From an uncultured Sphingomonadaceae bacterium (GTDB taxonomy: Bacteria > Pseudomonadota > Alphaproteobacteria > Sphingomonadales > Sphingomonadaceae), in assembly GCA_947493195.1 (NCBI GenBank), contig CANLQG010000002.1:1-64000 (forward strand): DNA of 64,000 nucleotides, written 5' to 3'. Both the position numbers and the translations under genes were made by a program. Below, piece after piece: positions 37,349 through 45,171 of this stretch (position 1 is its first letter; every line of letters begins with the position of its first letter). The notes under the pieces were generated by a model. The model was not told the DNA's origin and made no database searches. It saw only the letters and a program-made list of their open reading frames with translations.

Positions 37349-39340
37349 TTGAGCGATACCACAACAGACCCGGCAGCCGATTCATCTCACCAACATGAGC
37401 ATGGCGGGATTTTTGGGGAACGTACCGAGCTCATTTTCGCCTTATTGTCTGGGGTATTCCTTGCCCTAGGCTTCGCGATTGAAAAGCTTGTGGAGGGTGG
37501 TCCTGAATTGGCACCACTGGCCTTCTATTTAGGTGCCTACTTCTTCGGTGGATTCTACACTCTCAAGGAAGCAATCGACAACGCGCGGGCGCGCAAATTC
37601 AAGATTGATTCCCTGATGCTCGTCGCCGCAACCGGAGCGGCGATCCTTGGCGAATTCGCTGAAGGCGCGCTGCTCCTGTTCCTGTTCAGTATCGGCCATG
37701 CGCTCGAAAACTACGCGATGGGCCGCGCCAAGCGTGCCATCGACGCGTTGGCAGAGCTCGCGCCTGACACGGCCACGCTGATGCGCGGCGGACAGCAGAT
37801 CACTGTTCCGGTAGAGGAATTGGTCGTAGGAGACGTGGTCCTTGTGCGGCCAAACGAGCGCCTTGCAGCTGACGGCTTCGTGGTGGACGGTCAATCCGCG
37901 ATCAATCAGGCGCCGGTCACCGGTGAAAGCATACCCGTCGACAAGCGACCGGTTTCTGATCGTGCGGCTGCCCGACAAAACAGCACTACAATCGCGGCCC
38001 ATTCTCAAGTGTTCGCAGGCACGATCAATGGCAGCGGGGCACTTCAGATTGAAGTGACCCGGAAATCGAGTGAAAGTACGCTCAGTAAGGTCGCGGAATT
38101 GGTAGCTACCGCAGAGACTGAGCGTTCTCCGACGCAGCGCATGACCGATAAGTTCGAACGTATCTTCGTTCCGCTGGTGCTTTTGCTTGCCGTATTGTTG
38201 CTTTTCGCTCCGCTTGTGATCGACGAGCCCTTCAGCGCGAGCTTCTACCGTTCGATGGCGGTTCTCGTGGCAGCGAGTCCCTGCGCGCTGGCGATTGCCA
38301 CCCCGAGCGCCGTCCTTTCCGGCGTCGCCCGAGCGGCACGTAGCGGCGTGCTCATAAAGGGTGGAGCAGCATTGGAGGACCTCGGCACGTTGAAAGCGAT
38401 GGCTTTCGACAAGACAGGCACGCTTACAAAAGGTGAGCCCCGCATCACCGATGTCATCACTATCGGGACCGTATCGGAGCAGGAGCTACTCTCAGTCGCC
38501 ATTGCCGTTGAACGGCTCAGTGATCATCCGCTGGCGCAGGCCGTCGTTCGTGACGGCCTGGATCGGCTCGAAGACAAGGAGATTAAGAACGCTTCCGATC
38601 TAGAAAGTCTCACAGGACGAGGTGTGACCGCCCGGTTGGACAGTGAGACGGTGTGGATCGGAAAGGCCGAGATGTTTGGAGTCGACGGGATCGAACCATT
38701 GGACCGCGCGGCCGCAGACGCCATCGCTCGGCTGCGTGAGCAGGGCCGAACAACGATGGCGGTGCGTTTCGGCAACCGCGATCTTGGCGTTATAGGCATG
38801 ATGGACACGGCGCGCGAAGGTGCGAAAGAGGCGCTCGCTGAGCTGCGCGCGCTTGGGATCGAGCGGATGCTGATGATTTCCGGCGATCACACGAAAGTTG
38901 CCGAGGCGATTGCCAAAGAGGTTGGGTTAGACGAAGCGCGCGGCGATCTGATGCCGCAGGACAAAGTCGATGCCATCGACGCCCTTAGCCGCGAGGCGAA
39001 AGTTGCCATGGTCGGCGACGGGGTGAATGATGCGCCTGCGATGGCCAAAGCCACCGTTGGCATAGCGATGGGCGCGGCAGGGTCGGACGTTGCGTTGGAA
39101 ACCGCCGATGTTGCTCTGATGGCCGACGATCTTCGCAAGTTACCCTTCGCTGTCGGGCTCTCCCGCAAATCGCGCGCCATCATCCGACAGAATGTTTATG
39201 TTAGCTTGGGCATTGTTGCGATCCTCGTGCCCGCGACGATCTTCGGATTGGGCATCGGGCCTGCCGTAATAGTGCACGAGGGGTCCACGCTCCTGGTGGT
39301 ATTCAACGCACTGCGTTTGTTAGGCCACCAGGAAGGCTGA
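37349..39340 (+). CDS. P1B-4-type heavy-metal ATPase (SPC motif)
   Basis: A 663-residue inner-membrane exporter, probably for Co, Zn or Fe(II). The start is TTG at 37349. There is no N-terminal metal-binding domain, only a short His-rich segment ('SSHQHEHGG'). The membrane motif is 'SPCALAIATPSAV' in place of CPC, and the last helix region has 'HEGSTLLVVFNALRLL', both P1B-4 markers. The phosphorylation site is 'DKTGTLTKGEP', HP is in 'SDHPLAQA', and the hinge is 'GDGVNDAPAMAKATVGIAMG'. About six helices fit P1B-4. It follows lpdA after 21 bases. Confidence 0.9.
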   Translation: MSDTTTDPAADSSHQHEHGGIFGERTELIFALLSGVFLALGFAIEKLVEGGPELAPLAFYLGAYFFGGFYTLKEAIDNARARKFKIDSLMLVAATGAAILGEFAEGALLLFLFSIGHALENYAMGRAKRAIDALAELAPDTATLMRGGQQITVPVEELVVGDVVLVRPNERLAADGFVVDGQSAINQAPVTGESIPVDKRPVSDRAAARQNSTTIAAHSQVFAGTINGSGALQIEVTRKSSESTLSKVAELVATAETERSPTQRMTDKFERIFVPLVLLLAVLLLFAPLVIDEPFSASFYRSMAVLVAASPCALAIATPSAVLSGVARAARSGVLIKGGAALEDLGTLKAMAFDKTGTLTKGEPRITDVITIGTVSEQELLSVAIAVERLSDHPLAQAVVRDGLDRLEDKEIKNASDLESLTGRGVTARLDSETVWIGKAEMFGVDGIEPLDRAAADAIARLREQGRTTMAVRFGNRDLGVIGMMDTAREGAKEALAELRALGIERMLMISGDHTKVAEAIAKEVGLDEARGDLMPQDKVDAIDALSREAKVAMVGDGVNDAPAMAKATVGIAMGAAGSDVALETADVALMADDLRKLPFAVGLSRKSRAIIRQNVYVSLGIVAILVPATIFGLGIGPAVIVHEGSTLLVVFNALRLLGHQEG

Positions 39341-39529
39341 GTTCCGCTACCGAGCTGACTGCATCGCAGCGCGAGAAGCCCGGACAAAGTGGTCAGGGAA
39401 CTTGTCGCGAACGTCGAAGGTCGCACGCGGAGCGGTCGGGACGCTCGCGTTATTGGACAGCCAGACGCGCTCGGCGATCCAGCCGGGTGTTCCAGACGAG
39501 CCAAGGCCGGGCCGATCAGATCGCGTTCG

Positions 39530-39925
39530 TCATCTCGGCGTTTTGGCGAGCGCTTCGATAATCTGACAGGTGCCGACGGTTCCCTGCTCGCAGTTTTCCA
39601 GCATCCGCCGGAGCTCCTTTCGGAGTGCCTCCAGATCGGCAATCTTGCGCTCAACTTCGGACAAGTGCGTGCGTGCCAGCGTATCGACCGCATCACAGGA
39701 TCGCGAGCGGTCATCGGCCAGTTCGAGCAAGTCGCGAATGCGCGTCATCGAAAATCCGAGGTCGCGCGCGCGGCGAATGAAATGCAGCCTCCGCGCTTCT
39801 TCTGGGCCGTAGTCCCGATAGTTGGCCTGTGTGCGCGGCGGCGACGCTAGGATGCCCTCACGCTCGTAATAACGGATCGTTTCCGCCTTTACGCCCGCTG
39901 CGCGGGCAAGTTCACCGATCCGCAT
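39530..39925 (-). CDS. MerR-family metal-responsive regulator
   Basis: A 131-residue activator/repressor. Residues 1-70 form the MerR winged helix-turn-helix ('MRIGELARAAGVKAETIRYY'). The metal loop contains Cys77, Cys112 and Cys120 (Cys112-x7-Cys120), like the ZntR/CadR/PbrR group sensing Zn, Cd, Pb or Co. The ATG at 39925 matches the family start; an in-frame upstream start would run through the operator. It is divergent from the CDF gene at 40,003, with a perfect 21-bp dyad between them. It may also act on the neighbouring ATPase gene. Confidence 0.9.
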   Translation of the reverse strand: MRIGELARAAGVKAETIRYYEREGILASPPRTQANYRDYGPEEARRLHFIRRARDLGFSMTRIRDLLELADDRSRSCDAVDTLARTHLSEVERKIADLEALRKELRRMLENCEQGTVGTCQIIEALAKTPR

Positions 39926-39945
39926 CCATGCCTTCCCATGATCGC

Positions 39946-39976
39946 TTGACCTTGTAGCAACTACAAGGTGCATAAA
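39946..39976 (+). promoter_or_regulatory. MerR-type promoter and operator
   Basis: TTGACC (39946-39951) and CATAAA (39971-39976) are separated by 19 bases, the overlong spacer typical of MerR-controlled promoters. Within the spacer lies a perfect dyad: ACCTTGTAG (39949-39957), CAA, CTACAAGGT (39961-39969). The arrangement drives the CDF gene at 40,003 and probably represses the regulator. Confidence 0.85.
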
Positions 39977-40002
39977 ACGGTTCGGCACAAGGAGTCGAGG
40001 GA

Positions 40003-40620
40003 ATGGGAAAGAATTGCTGTGGTCCCGTCGAGGACGTCGAGGCGAATAACGATCCGCTTTGGCGCCGTATCCTGTGGATCGCGCTCATTCTCAATGCGGT
40101 AATGTTCGGCGTAGAAATCGTTGCGGGCCTTGCTGCCGATTCGCGTGCGCTGCAGGCCGACGCGCTCGATTTTCTGGGCGATGCGGCAAATTATGCGATC
40201 AGCCTTGGAGTGGCTGGAATGGCGCTTGCGTGGCGCGCTCGCGCGGCCCTTGCCAAAGCCGCGACCATGCTGGCTTTCGGGCTGTGGGTGCTCGGCTCCG
40301 CGATCTGGGGCTTCCTTATCGGTGCCGCGCCTGATCCTGGGACGATGGGCGTCGTTGGAACCGTCGCACTTTTGGTGAATTTTGCGGTCGCCGTTATGTT
40401 GTTCCGGTTTCGTTTGGGCGATGCAAATATGCGCTCGGTGTGGGTCTGCTCGCGCAACGACGCCATCGGCAATGTGGCGGTTCTGGGCGCAGCGCTCGGG
40501 GTGTTCGGAACCGGTCGCTCGTGGCCCGACCTTGTCGTCGCCGCGATCATGGCGGGCCTTGCTATCTGGGGCAGCATCGAGGTGTTCGCGCAGGCGCGCG
40601 GCGAACTGCGTTCCGTATAA
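40003..40620 (+). CDS. MerR-controlled small cation transporter (CDF-like)
   Basis: A 205-residue membrane protein with a Cys-Cys at the start ('MGKNCCGPVED'). About six helices and no C-terminal domain are seen. Helix 2 has 'ADALDFLGDAAN' (Asp-x3-Asp) and helix 5 'NDAIGNVAVLGA' (Asp-x3-Asn). This type commonly sits beside MerR regulators in proteobacteria and exports Zn/Co/Cd-type ions; the exact metal is not clear. It is the direct target of the operator at 39,946-39,976, with a GGAG site before the ATG. The following stretch to 40,801 holds no clear gene. Confidence 0.85.
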   Translation: MGKNCCGPVEDVEANNDPLWRRILWIALILNAVMFGVEIVAGLAADSRALQADALDFLGDAANYAISLGVAGMALAWRARAALAKAATMLAFGLWVLGSAIWGFLIGAAPDPGTMGVVGTVALLVNFAVAVMLFRFRLGDANMRSVWVCSRNDAIGNVAVLGAALGVFGTGRSWPDLVVAAIMAGLAIWGSIEVFAQARGELRSV

Positions 40621-40801
40621 ATCATGCTCTCAGTCGGGACGGTGCTTAGCCAAATCGCCCGGCAAACTGATGGGGATGCCCGGTATCGATACGCTGCCTG
40701 CGGGCGCGATTGTTGTATCTCGAGCGCCAAAAATGGCGGTGTGCGGGGAGGATAGCGATCTAGCGTGAGCGGAGTGACCGCCCGCCCACTGTTCATGGCT
40801 G

Positions 40802-41017
40802 CTATTCGATCCGTTCCGAAATCCAGGCCTCAATATCTTGCTCGATCCACGCGACCGCATGTCCACCAAGCGATACCGGTTTGGGGAAGATGCCCTCGGA
40901 CATCCACCGGTAAATTGTCGAGCGTCCAAGCCCGACGCGGTGCTGGACTTCCTTGAGCCGGATCAACCGCGTCACACGGCGCGGCTCGTCTGCGATCTGT
41001 TCTGTTTGCTCAGCCAT
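40802..41017 (-). CDS. AlpA/excisionase-like helix-turn-helix protein
   Basis: A 71-residue DNA-binding protein of the AlpA/phage-regulatory (MerR-like HTH) family: 'RLIRLKEVQHRVGLGRSTIYRWMSEGIFPKPVSLGGHAVAW' with 'IEQDIEAWI' at the end. Such proteins regulate integrase genes or act as excisionases in mobile elements. The ATG at 41017 is preferred; longer starts exist but would extend into the upstream regulator gene. It overlaps the stop of that gene by eight bases, so both are likely one transcript at the left edge of the transfer module. Confidence 0.85.
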   Translation of the reverse strand: MAEQTEQIADEPRRVTRLIRLKEVQHRVGLGRSTIYRWMSEGIFPKPVSLGGHAVAWIEQDIEAWISERIE

Positions 41018-41492
41018 TGCCCGCTCCAGCATAGATATCGGCGAGCAGGGCATCCTTACGATCAAGCTCGTCGATATGATCGGCAAGCAGCCGGGCCACG
41101 CGATGCGCGGTACCTTTGGCCCAGCGTGGTTTTACGTCATGGATCTGGTTCCCGAGCACTCGTTCGAGCGCCATGGGCAGTTCACCAATGAACTCGTCGA
41201 AGAACTCGGCCAGATCGGTTTGCAGCCAGGCGGTTGCGTGATCGCATCCGCTGCTCAGAAGGAGCAGCAGATGTGCATGCGGCGGGATACCGCAGGCCTC
41301 GAGAATCCGCAGCGCTTCACCAAGGCTTGCCGAGCGGGTGCCAGCAAGCGTGCGGCGAAGTGCGTCCTTGTGAACCTGTGCACCGTGCGCGATCGCGCAG
41401 CGCGTTCGGCCGCTTGCTTCAACCGCTGCCAGAAGCAGAGCTGCAAGATCTGCCCGAACCTGCTCCTCGGCGATCAGGGCCATATTGCTCAT
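41010..41492 (-). CDS. Putative transfer-region helix-turn-helix regulator
   Basis: A 160-residue protein. Residues ~15-70 look like an XRE-type HTH ('LAALLLAAVEASGRTRCAIAHGAQVHKDALRRTLAGTRSASLGEALRILEACG'). The second half is a helical region ('HATAWLQTDLAEFFDEFIGELPMALERVLG') that may mediate dimerisation. It is divergent from the tra operon, where a regulator of tra transcription is expected. The ribosome site (AAGGAAAG) lies inside an 11-bp inverted repeat that could hide it. I do not know a characterised homologue. Confidence 0.7.
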   Translation of the reverse strand: MSNMALIAEEQVRADLAALLLAAVEASGRTRCAIAHGAQVHKDALRRTLAGTRSASLGEALRILEACGIPPHAHLLLLLSSGCDHATAWLQTDLAEFFDEFIGELPMALERVLGNQIHDVKPRWAKGTAHRVARLLADHIDELDRKDALLADIYAGAGNG

Positions 41493-41496
41493 GTCT

Positions 41497-41546
41497 CTTT
41501 CCTTTCGAATCGAATGATCAATTCACCGGCTATCCCGAAAGGAAAG
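41497..41546 (-). promoter_or_regulatory. 11-bp inverted repeat covering the regulator's ribosome site
   Basis: CTTTCCTTTCG (41497-41507) and CGAAAGGAAAG (41536-41546) are perfect inverted repeats 28 bases apart. In a leftward transcript the 41507-41497 arm contains the AAGGAAAG site used by the ATG at 41492, so a folded leader would reduce its translation. It could alternatively be a DNA operator. Confidence 0.45.
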
Positions 41547-41547
41547 C

Positions 41548-41579
41548 TGTAGGAAAACCAAAAGAACATTTGAAGAACA
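41548..41579. promoter_or_regulatory. Candidate shared operators before the tra operon
   Basis: TGTAGGAAAA starts at 41548, and AAGAACA occurs at 41562-41568 and again 11 bases on at 41573-41579. The same GTAGGA half-sites and 11-bp-spaced repeats appear beside the S24 regulator at 60,955-61,013. Further copies, TCCTACACCC (41775-41784) and AAGAACA (41802-41808), lie nearer traA. Confidence 0.5.
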
Positions 41580-41588
41580 TATAGGATC

Positions 41589-41619
41589 GCGCGAATCATC
41601 CGCTTCGCATGATTCGCGC
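41589..41619. other. Perfect inverted repeat, candidate oriT or operator
   Basis: GCGCGAATCAT (41589-41599) and ATGATTCGCGC (41609-41619) flank a 9-base loop, in the 360-base non-coding region between the divergent regulator and traA. Transfer origins often sit at such a place and carry inverted repeats, but no relaxase gene is nearby to support it. No gene was seen in 41,493-41,853. Confidence 0.35.
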
Positions 41620-41853
41620 ATCTGGCGGCAGTCGTCGCGCAGATTTCGGCACTGGCAACGCACATCGCAGCATCGTCGGCGCAACAAGCATCCTGCGTTG
41701 CGCAAATCTCCAACTTGGACCGCGTTTCTGTCGCTTTTTGCTTGCGAGGAGCGGGTGGGCCCCGGTTTTTCATTTCCTACACCCAGCCCTGTGATCGAGG
41801 AAAGAACATACAGCGAACGCATCGCTGGCCAATGTTCAAAACGGAGCTCCTCG

Positions 41854-42180
41854 ATGACTAAGACACTCGCCCTTTCCTCCCGTCCCAAGCGCGGAATCCG
41901 TGCCCGCGACTACATCGTGCCCACTGCCATTGCCCTCGCCTGTGCGGGCGCTGCCTATGCCGGCGCGGACACCACCTTCGATCCCGCGCTGCAGAAGTTC
42001 ACCGACTTCCTCGAAGGCTCGGGCGGCAAGATCATCACCGTCATGTCTCTCGCCGGCGGCCTTATCGCGCTTGCTTCGGGCCGCTTCGCGCTCGGGCAGG
42101 TCGCTGTGCCGGTGGGAGTCGGAATCGGCGTCGGCACCGGTGTGCCGATCGTCACCTCGGTCGTGACCGCGACCATCTGA
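41854..42180 (+). CDS. traA: TraA-like conjugative pilin
   Basis: A 108-residue precursor with a basic start ('SSRPKRGIRARDYIVP'), a long signal segment ending near 'AAYAGADT', and two hydrophobic helices ('IITVMSLAGGLIALASGRFALG' and 'VGVGIGVGTGVPIVTSVVTA'). This is the layout of F-type pilin subunits, which are cleaved and inserted in the membrane before assembly. It is the first gene of the tra operon, starting at ATG 41854 after a GGAG site. Sequence conservation among pilins is low, so position and topology carry the call. Confidence 0.8.
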   Translation: MTKTLALSSRPKRGIRARDYIVPTAIALACAGAAYAGADTTFDPALQKFTDFLEGSGGKIITVMSLAGGLIALASGRFALGQVAVPVGVGIGVGTGVPIVTSVVTATI

Positions 42181-42206
42181 TCGCGGCTTAACGACGGGAG
42201 GGCGGC

Positions 42207-42494
42207 ATGGCCGACAGATACCTTGTTCCACGGCGGCTCGACGATCCGGAGCTCATCGGCTTCTGGACGATCGACGAGTTCGCGGGACTTCTCGTCCCGT
42301 TCGCCTGGGGCATTCTCGCGCAGCACATCATCATCGGCACCGGCCTTTCGGTCATAACCTGGTTCGCCTTGCGGAAGGCAAAAGCATCAGGAGCAGGGTC
42401 GAAACTGGTGCATGCTGCCTACTGGTATCTGCCGGGGAGTTTCCTCGGGTTGAAAGCCACGCCGCCCTCCCATTGCCGCCTGTTGGCGGGTTGA
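42207..42494 (+). CDS. traL: TraL, F-type pilus assembly protein
   Basis: A 95-residue inner-membrane protein of the type IV secretion channel base. The N-terminal 'RYLVPRRLDDPELIGFWTIDE' is the TraL signature. A hydrophobic region follows ('FAGLLVPFAWGILAQHIIIGTGLSVITWFALRK'), and 'YWYLPGSFLGLKATPPS' closes the protein. It sits directly after the pilin gene with a GGAGGG ribosome site. Confidence 0.92.
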   Translation: MADRYLVPRRLDDPELIGFWTIDEFAGLLVPFAWGILAQHIIIGTGLSVITWFALRKAKASGAGSKLVHAAYWYLPGSFLGLKATPPSHCRLLAG

Positions 42495-42506
42495 GGGAGA
42501 CGCTTC

Positions 42507-43076
42507 ATGAAAGACGAATTCGCCTACGAGACAGCGCAGCGCCATCTGGGGCAGCGCAACCGCTTTGCCGCCCTGTCTGCGGTGCTCGGTCTTACCAGCC
42601 TGTTGGCGATCGGCGCGGCCGCAACCCGCGACGAAACGGTGGTACTCGTGCCGATAACTTCCGAAACGCTCGCGCTCTCGAGCGGCGGGGTCGAAGCGCA
42701 TTATCTCGAGCTGGTCACCCGCGACACGGCGCTGATGCTGCTGAACCGCGCGCCGGAAAGCCTCGACTACTGGATGGGCCAGGTGCTGAAGGTTGCCGAT
42801 CCGGCCGCGCATGGCCGTCTCAAGGCGCAGCTCGTTGCCATCGTCGACGAACAGCGCGGCTCGGACGTTTCCCAGGCCTTCGTGATCTCGGGCATGCGGG
42901 TCGATCCCGGTGCTCTCACTTCGACCGTCACCGGCACGCTGAAAACGTTTGTCGGTGCGCAGGTGATCGCGAGCCAGCAGCGCAGCTTCGAATTCAAGTG
43001 GACGCGCCGCGGTCTCAGCCTCGCGCTGTCCGGCTTCCGCCAGCTTCCCACCCAAGAAGAGGAACAGGACCTATGA
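42507..43076 (+). CDS. traE: TraE, F-type secretion channel protein (VirB5/8-like)
   Basis: A 189-residue protein with one N-terminal membrane helix (~26-44: 'ALSAVLGLTSLLAIGAAA') and a periplasmic domain. The TraE features 'LVPITSETLALSSGGVEAHYLELVTRDTALMLLNRAPESLDYWMGQVL' and 'FKWTRRGLSLALSGF' are visible. TraE joins TraL and TraK in the pilus and channel assembly. Its stop overlaps traK by four bases. Confidence 0.92.
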   Translation: MKDEFAYETAQRHLGQRNRFAALSAVLGLTSLLAIGAAATRDETVVLVPITSETLALSSGGVEAHYLELVTRDTALMLLNRAPESLDYWMGQVLKVADPAAHGRLKAQLVAIVDEQRGSDVSQAFVISGMRVDPGALTSTVTGTLKTFVGAQVIASQQRSFEFKWTRRGLSLALSGFRQLPTQEEEQDL

Positions 43077-43891
43077 CGCTCCTGCCCAACCCCCTGTCCG
43101 CAATCCTTTTGGCAAGTGGCCTGACCCTGTTCAGTTTCGGCGCCACGCGGCGACCCGATCCGGGGCTCAAGATGACCGGCCTGATTGCACTCGGCCTGGC
43201 GCTTGTCCCAAGCCCTGCGCAGGCAGACGAGTTCGTCGAGGCCGCCGATGGCGCAACCATCGACTGCACACTCGCCCGCGGCGCGCTGACCCGCATCGCG
43301 CTTGTCGAAGACGGCTTCGCCAATGTCTCGAAGATGGCGAGCGGCTATCCCTACAATGATTTCGAAGTGACCCACGAGCCGGTCCGCGGCGATATCTACG
43401 TGTCGGTTCCTCAGCAATATGCCAGCGCAAAGGTCAGTTTCTTTGCCACCAGCAGTGCCGGCTATGTCTACAAGTTTGCCTGCCGCGTCGATGGCGAGGA
43501 CGCGAGCCAGCTCTTTGTCACCAATCCTGCGCTCGCCAGGTCCGAGGCCAGCGATTGGGAAACCCGGAGCGCCGCCCCCGATGAAGCCGCGATCCGGCTC
43601 ATAGAGGCAATGGCCAGCGACGCGGTGCTTCCAGGCTTCCGCGCGCGCGCGGAACTCTCGCGCCCGCGCCAGACAGACACGCTCGAAGTCCAGCAGATCG
43701 CGCACTACGAGGGCGCCGAGCTCACCGGCCAAGCCTTTGTGCTGCGCAATACCGGCAAGACCCCGGTCGACCTCGCAGGCGAACGCGACGCACCCGCAGG
43801 CGCACTCGCCTTCGCTTACGGTGCCGACAGCCTCGCCCCAGGCGAGAGCACGCGGGCCTTCCTCGTCTTCAGGAAGGGAGGGCTCGAATAA
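43073..43891 (+). CDS. traK: TraK, outer-membrane core secretin-like protein
   Basis: A 272-residue periplasmic protein of the F-type core complex (VirB9-like role). A hydrophobic start and signal peptide end at 'PAQA' (residue ~52). The mature domain includes 'FANVSKMASGYPYNDFEVTHEPVRGDIYVSVPQQY' and 'GYVYKFACRVDG', followed by a C-terminal domain with 'LTGQAFVLRNTGKTPVDLAG'. ATG at 43073 overlaps the traE stop. It is coupled to traB by a one-base overlap. Confidence 0.9.
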   Translation: MTLLPNPLSAILLASGLTLFSFGATRRPDPGLKMTGLIALGLALVPSPAQADEFVEAADGATIDCTLARGALTRIALVEDGFANVSKMASGYPYNDFEVTHEPVRGDIYVSVPQQYASAKVSFFATSSAGYVYKFACRVDGEDASQLFVTNPALARSEASDWETRSAAPDEAAIRLIEAMASDAVLPGFRARAELSRPRQTDTLEVQQIAHYEGAELTGQAFVLRNTGKTPVDLAGERDAPAGALAFAYGADSLAPGESTRAFLVFRKGGLE

Positions 43892-45171
43892 TGGCCGATC
43901 AGACAACCAGCACAAACGAGCGCAGCGACCCGCAGCACGCCCAGGGCGAAGCGCGGCGCACGCTCAACAAGACTGTCGCACAGCGCCAGAAACTGCTGCT
44001 CGCCGGGATCGGCGGCATCGCGCTTCTTGGCGGAGCGATGTTCATCTTCTCGGGCGACGATCAGGCAGAGGGCGATGGCAACGGCCCGACCGAGATCGAC
44101 ACCGGCGGGCTCGTCAACCGCAACCTGTCGAGCCGCGAGTTCGTCGCCACCTATGGCAACCGGCTCGATGCGCAGGGCCGCGCGATCAAGGATCTGCAGG
44201 AGAGCCAGTTCCCCAAAACTGCCATCGAGCAGGAGCTCGAGACGCTGCGCGGCGAGAATGCACGCATGCTGGGTGACGGCCAAGCCGCGATTGATGCGAT
44301 CTCGGCGGAGAACGCTGCGCTGCGCGGCGAGCTCGAAACCGTCAGGGCCAATCCGCCGATCGCGCCGGCTGTGCCGGGCGATCCAGGTACAGCCGGACTC
44401 CCTCCCGCACCGATCGAGCCTCCGGCGGAAACGAAAGCCAGCATACTCACCTTCGGGAGCGACGGCGCGAAGCCGGAGCGCGCAAGGTCAGCCAGCGGAG
44501 CGCCGCCGCTGCTCCTCGAAGCGAGCCGCGATTACCTGCCGCCCAACAGCTATGCGCCCGCCACCGTCATCGTCGGGGTCGATGCCTCGACCGGAGTGAC
44601 CAGCCAGAGCGATCCGCTCCCCGTGGTGCTGCGCATAACCGGCCCGGCACGCTCGGTGATGAAGGGCAGTCGCCTGCTCACCACCGACATCACCGGCTGC
44701 CTCGTCAACGGCTCGGCGCGCGGCGATCTCTCGGCTGAGAAGGTCTACGTCAAGCTGGCACGCATGACCTGCGCGCAGCCCGGTGGCCGCTACGCGGTGA
44801 GCGAGGTCAAAGGGTTCATTGCCTTCGCCGGAAAGTCGGGCGTGCGCGGACGCGTGGTCAGCCGCGAAGGCAGCCTCGTCAGCCAGGCCCTGCTCGCCGG
44901 AATCATCGGCGGGTTCGGACGCGGTTTCTCGGCCAACGCCAACGGTATTTTCACGCAGTCTGTCGGCGCAGACGGAACGCGCGAGGGACTCTCGCCGACG
45001 GACATCCTCGCGGGCGGCTTCGGCCAGGGCGCGGGCGACGCTGCCGACACGGTCAGCAAATATCTCATCGAACGCGCAGAACAATACCAACCCGTCGTCG
45101 AGATGCCGACCGGCATCGAAGTCGAAATCGTCTTTCTCGACGGCGTCCATGTCAGGAGCACATCACAATGA
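43891..45171 (+). CDS. traB: TraB, VirB10-like channel scaffold
   Basis: A 426-residue protein spanning inner and outer membranes. The N-terminal cytosolic part precedes a membrane helix (~47-65: 'LLLAGIGGIALLGGAMFIFSG'). A coiled-coil follows ('AIEQELETLRGENARMLG'), then a proline-rich linker ('PGDPGTAGLPPAPIEPPAE'). The C-terminal VirB10/TrbI domain has 'ASRDYLPPNSYAPATVIVGVDA' and 'VYVKLARMTCAQPGG'. It overlaps traK by one base and dsbC by four bases. Confidence 0.92.
   Translation: MADQTTSTNERSDPQHAQGEARRTLNKTVAQRQKLLLAGIGGIALLGGAMFIFSGDDQAEGDGNGPTEIDTGGLVNRNLSSREFVATYGNRLDAQGRAIKDLQESQFPKTAIEQELETLRGENARMLGDGQAAIDAISAENAALRGELETVRANPPIAPAVPGDPGTAGLPPAPIEPPAETKASILTFGSDGAKPERARSASGAPPLLLEASRDYLPPNSYAPATVIVGVDASTGVTSQSDPLPVVLRITGPARSVMKGSRLLTTDITGCLVNGSARGDLSAEKVYVKLARMTCAQPGGRYAVSEVKGFIAFAGKSGVRGRVVSREGSLVSQALLAGIIGGFGRGFSANANGIFTQSVGADGTREGLSPTDILAGGFGQGAGDAADTVSKYLIERAEQYQPVVEMPTGIEVEIVFLDGVHVRSTSQ

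Noticed and set aside
40621..40801. Possible truncated gene between the CDF and alpA-like genes
   Set aside because: Frames on the minus strand run into the antisense of the CDF gene and show no known domain; too little to call.
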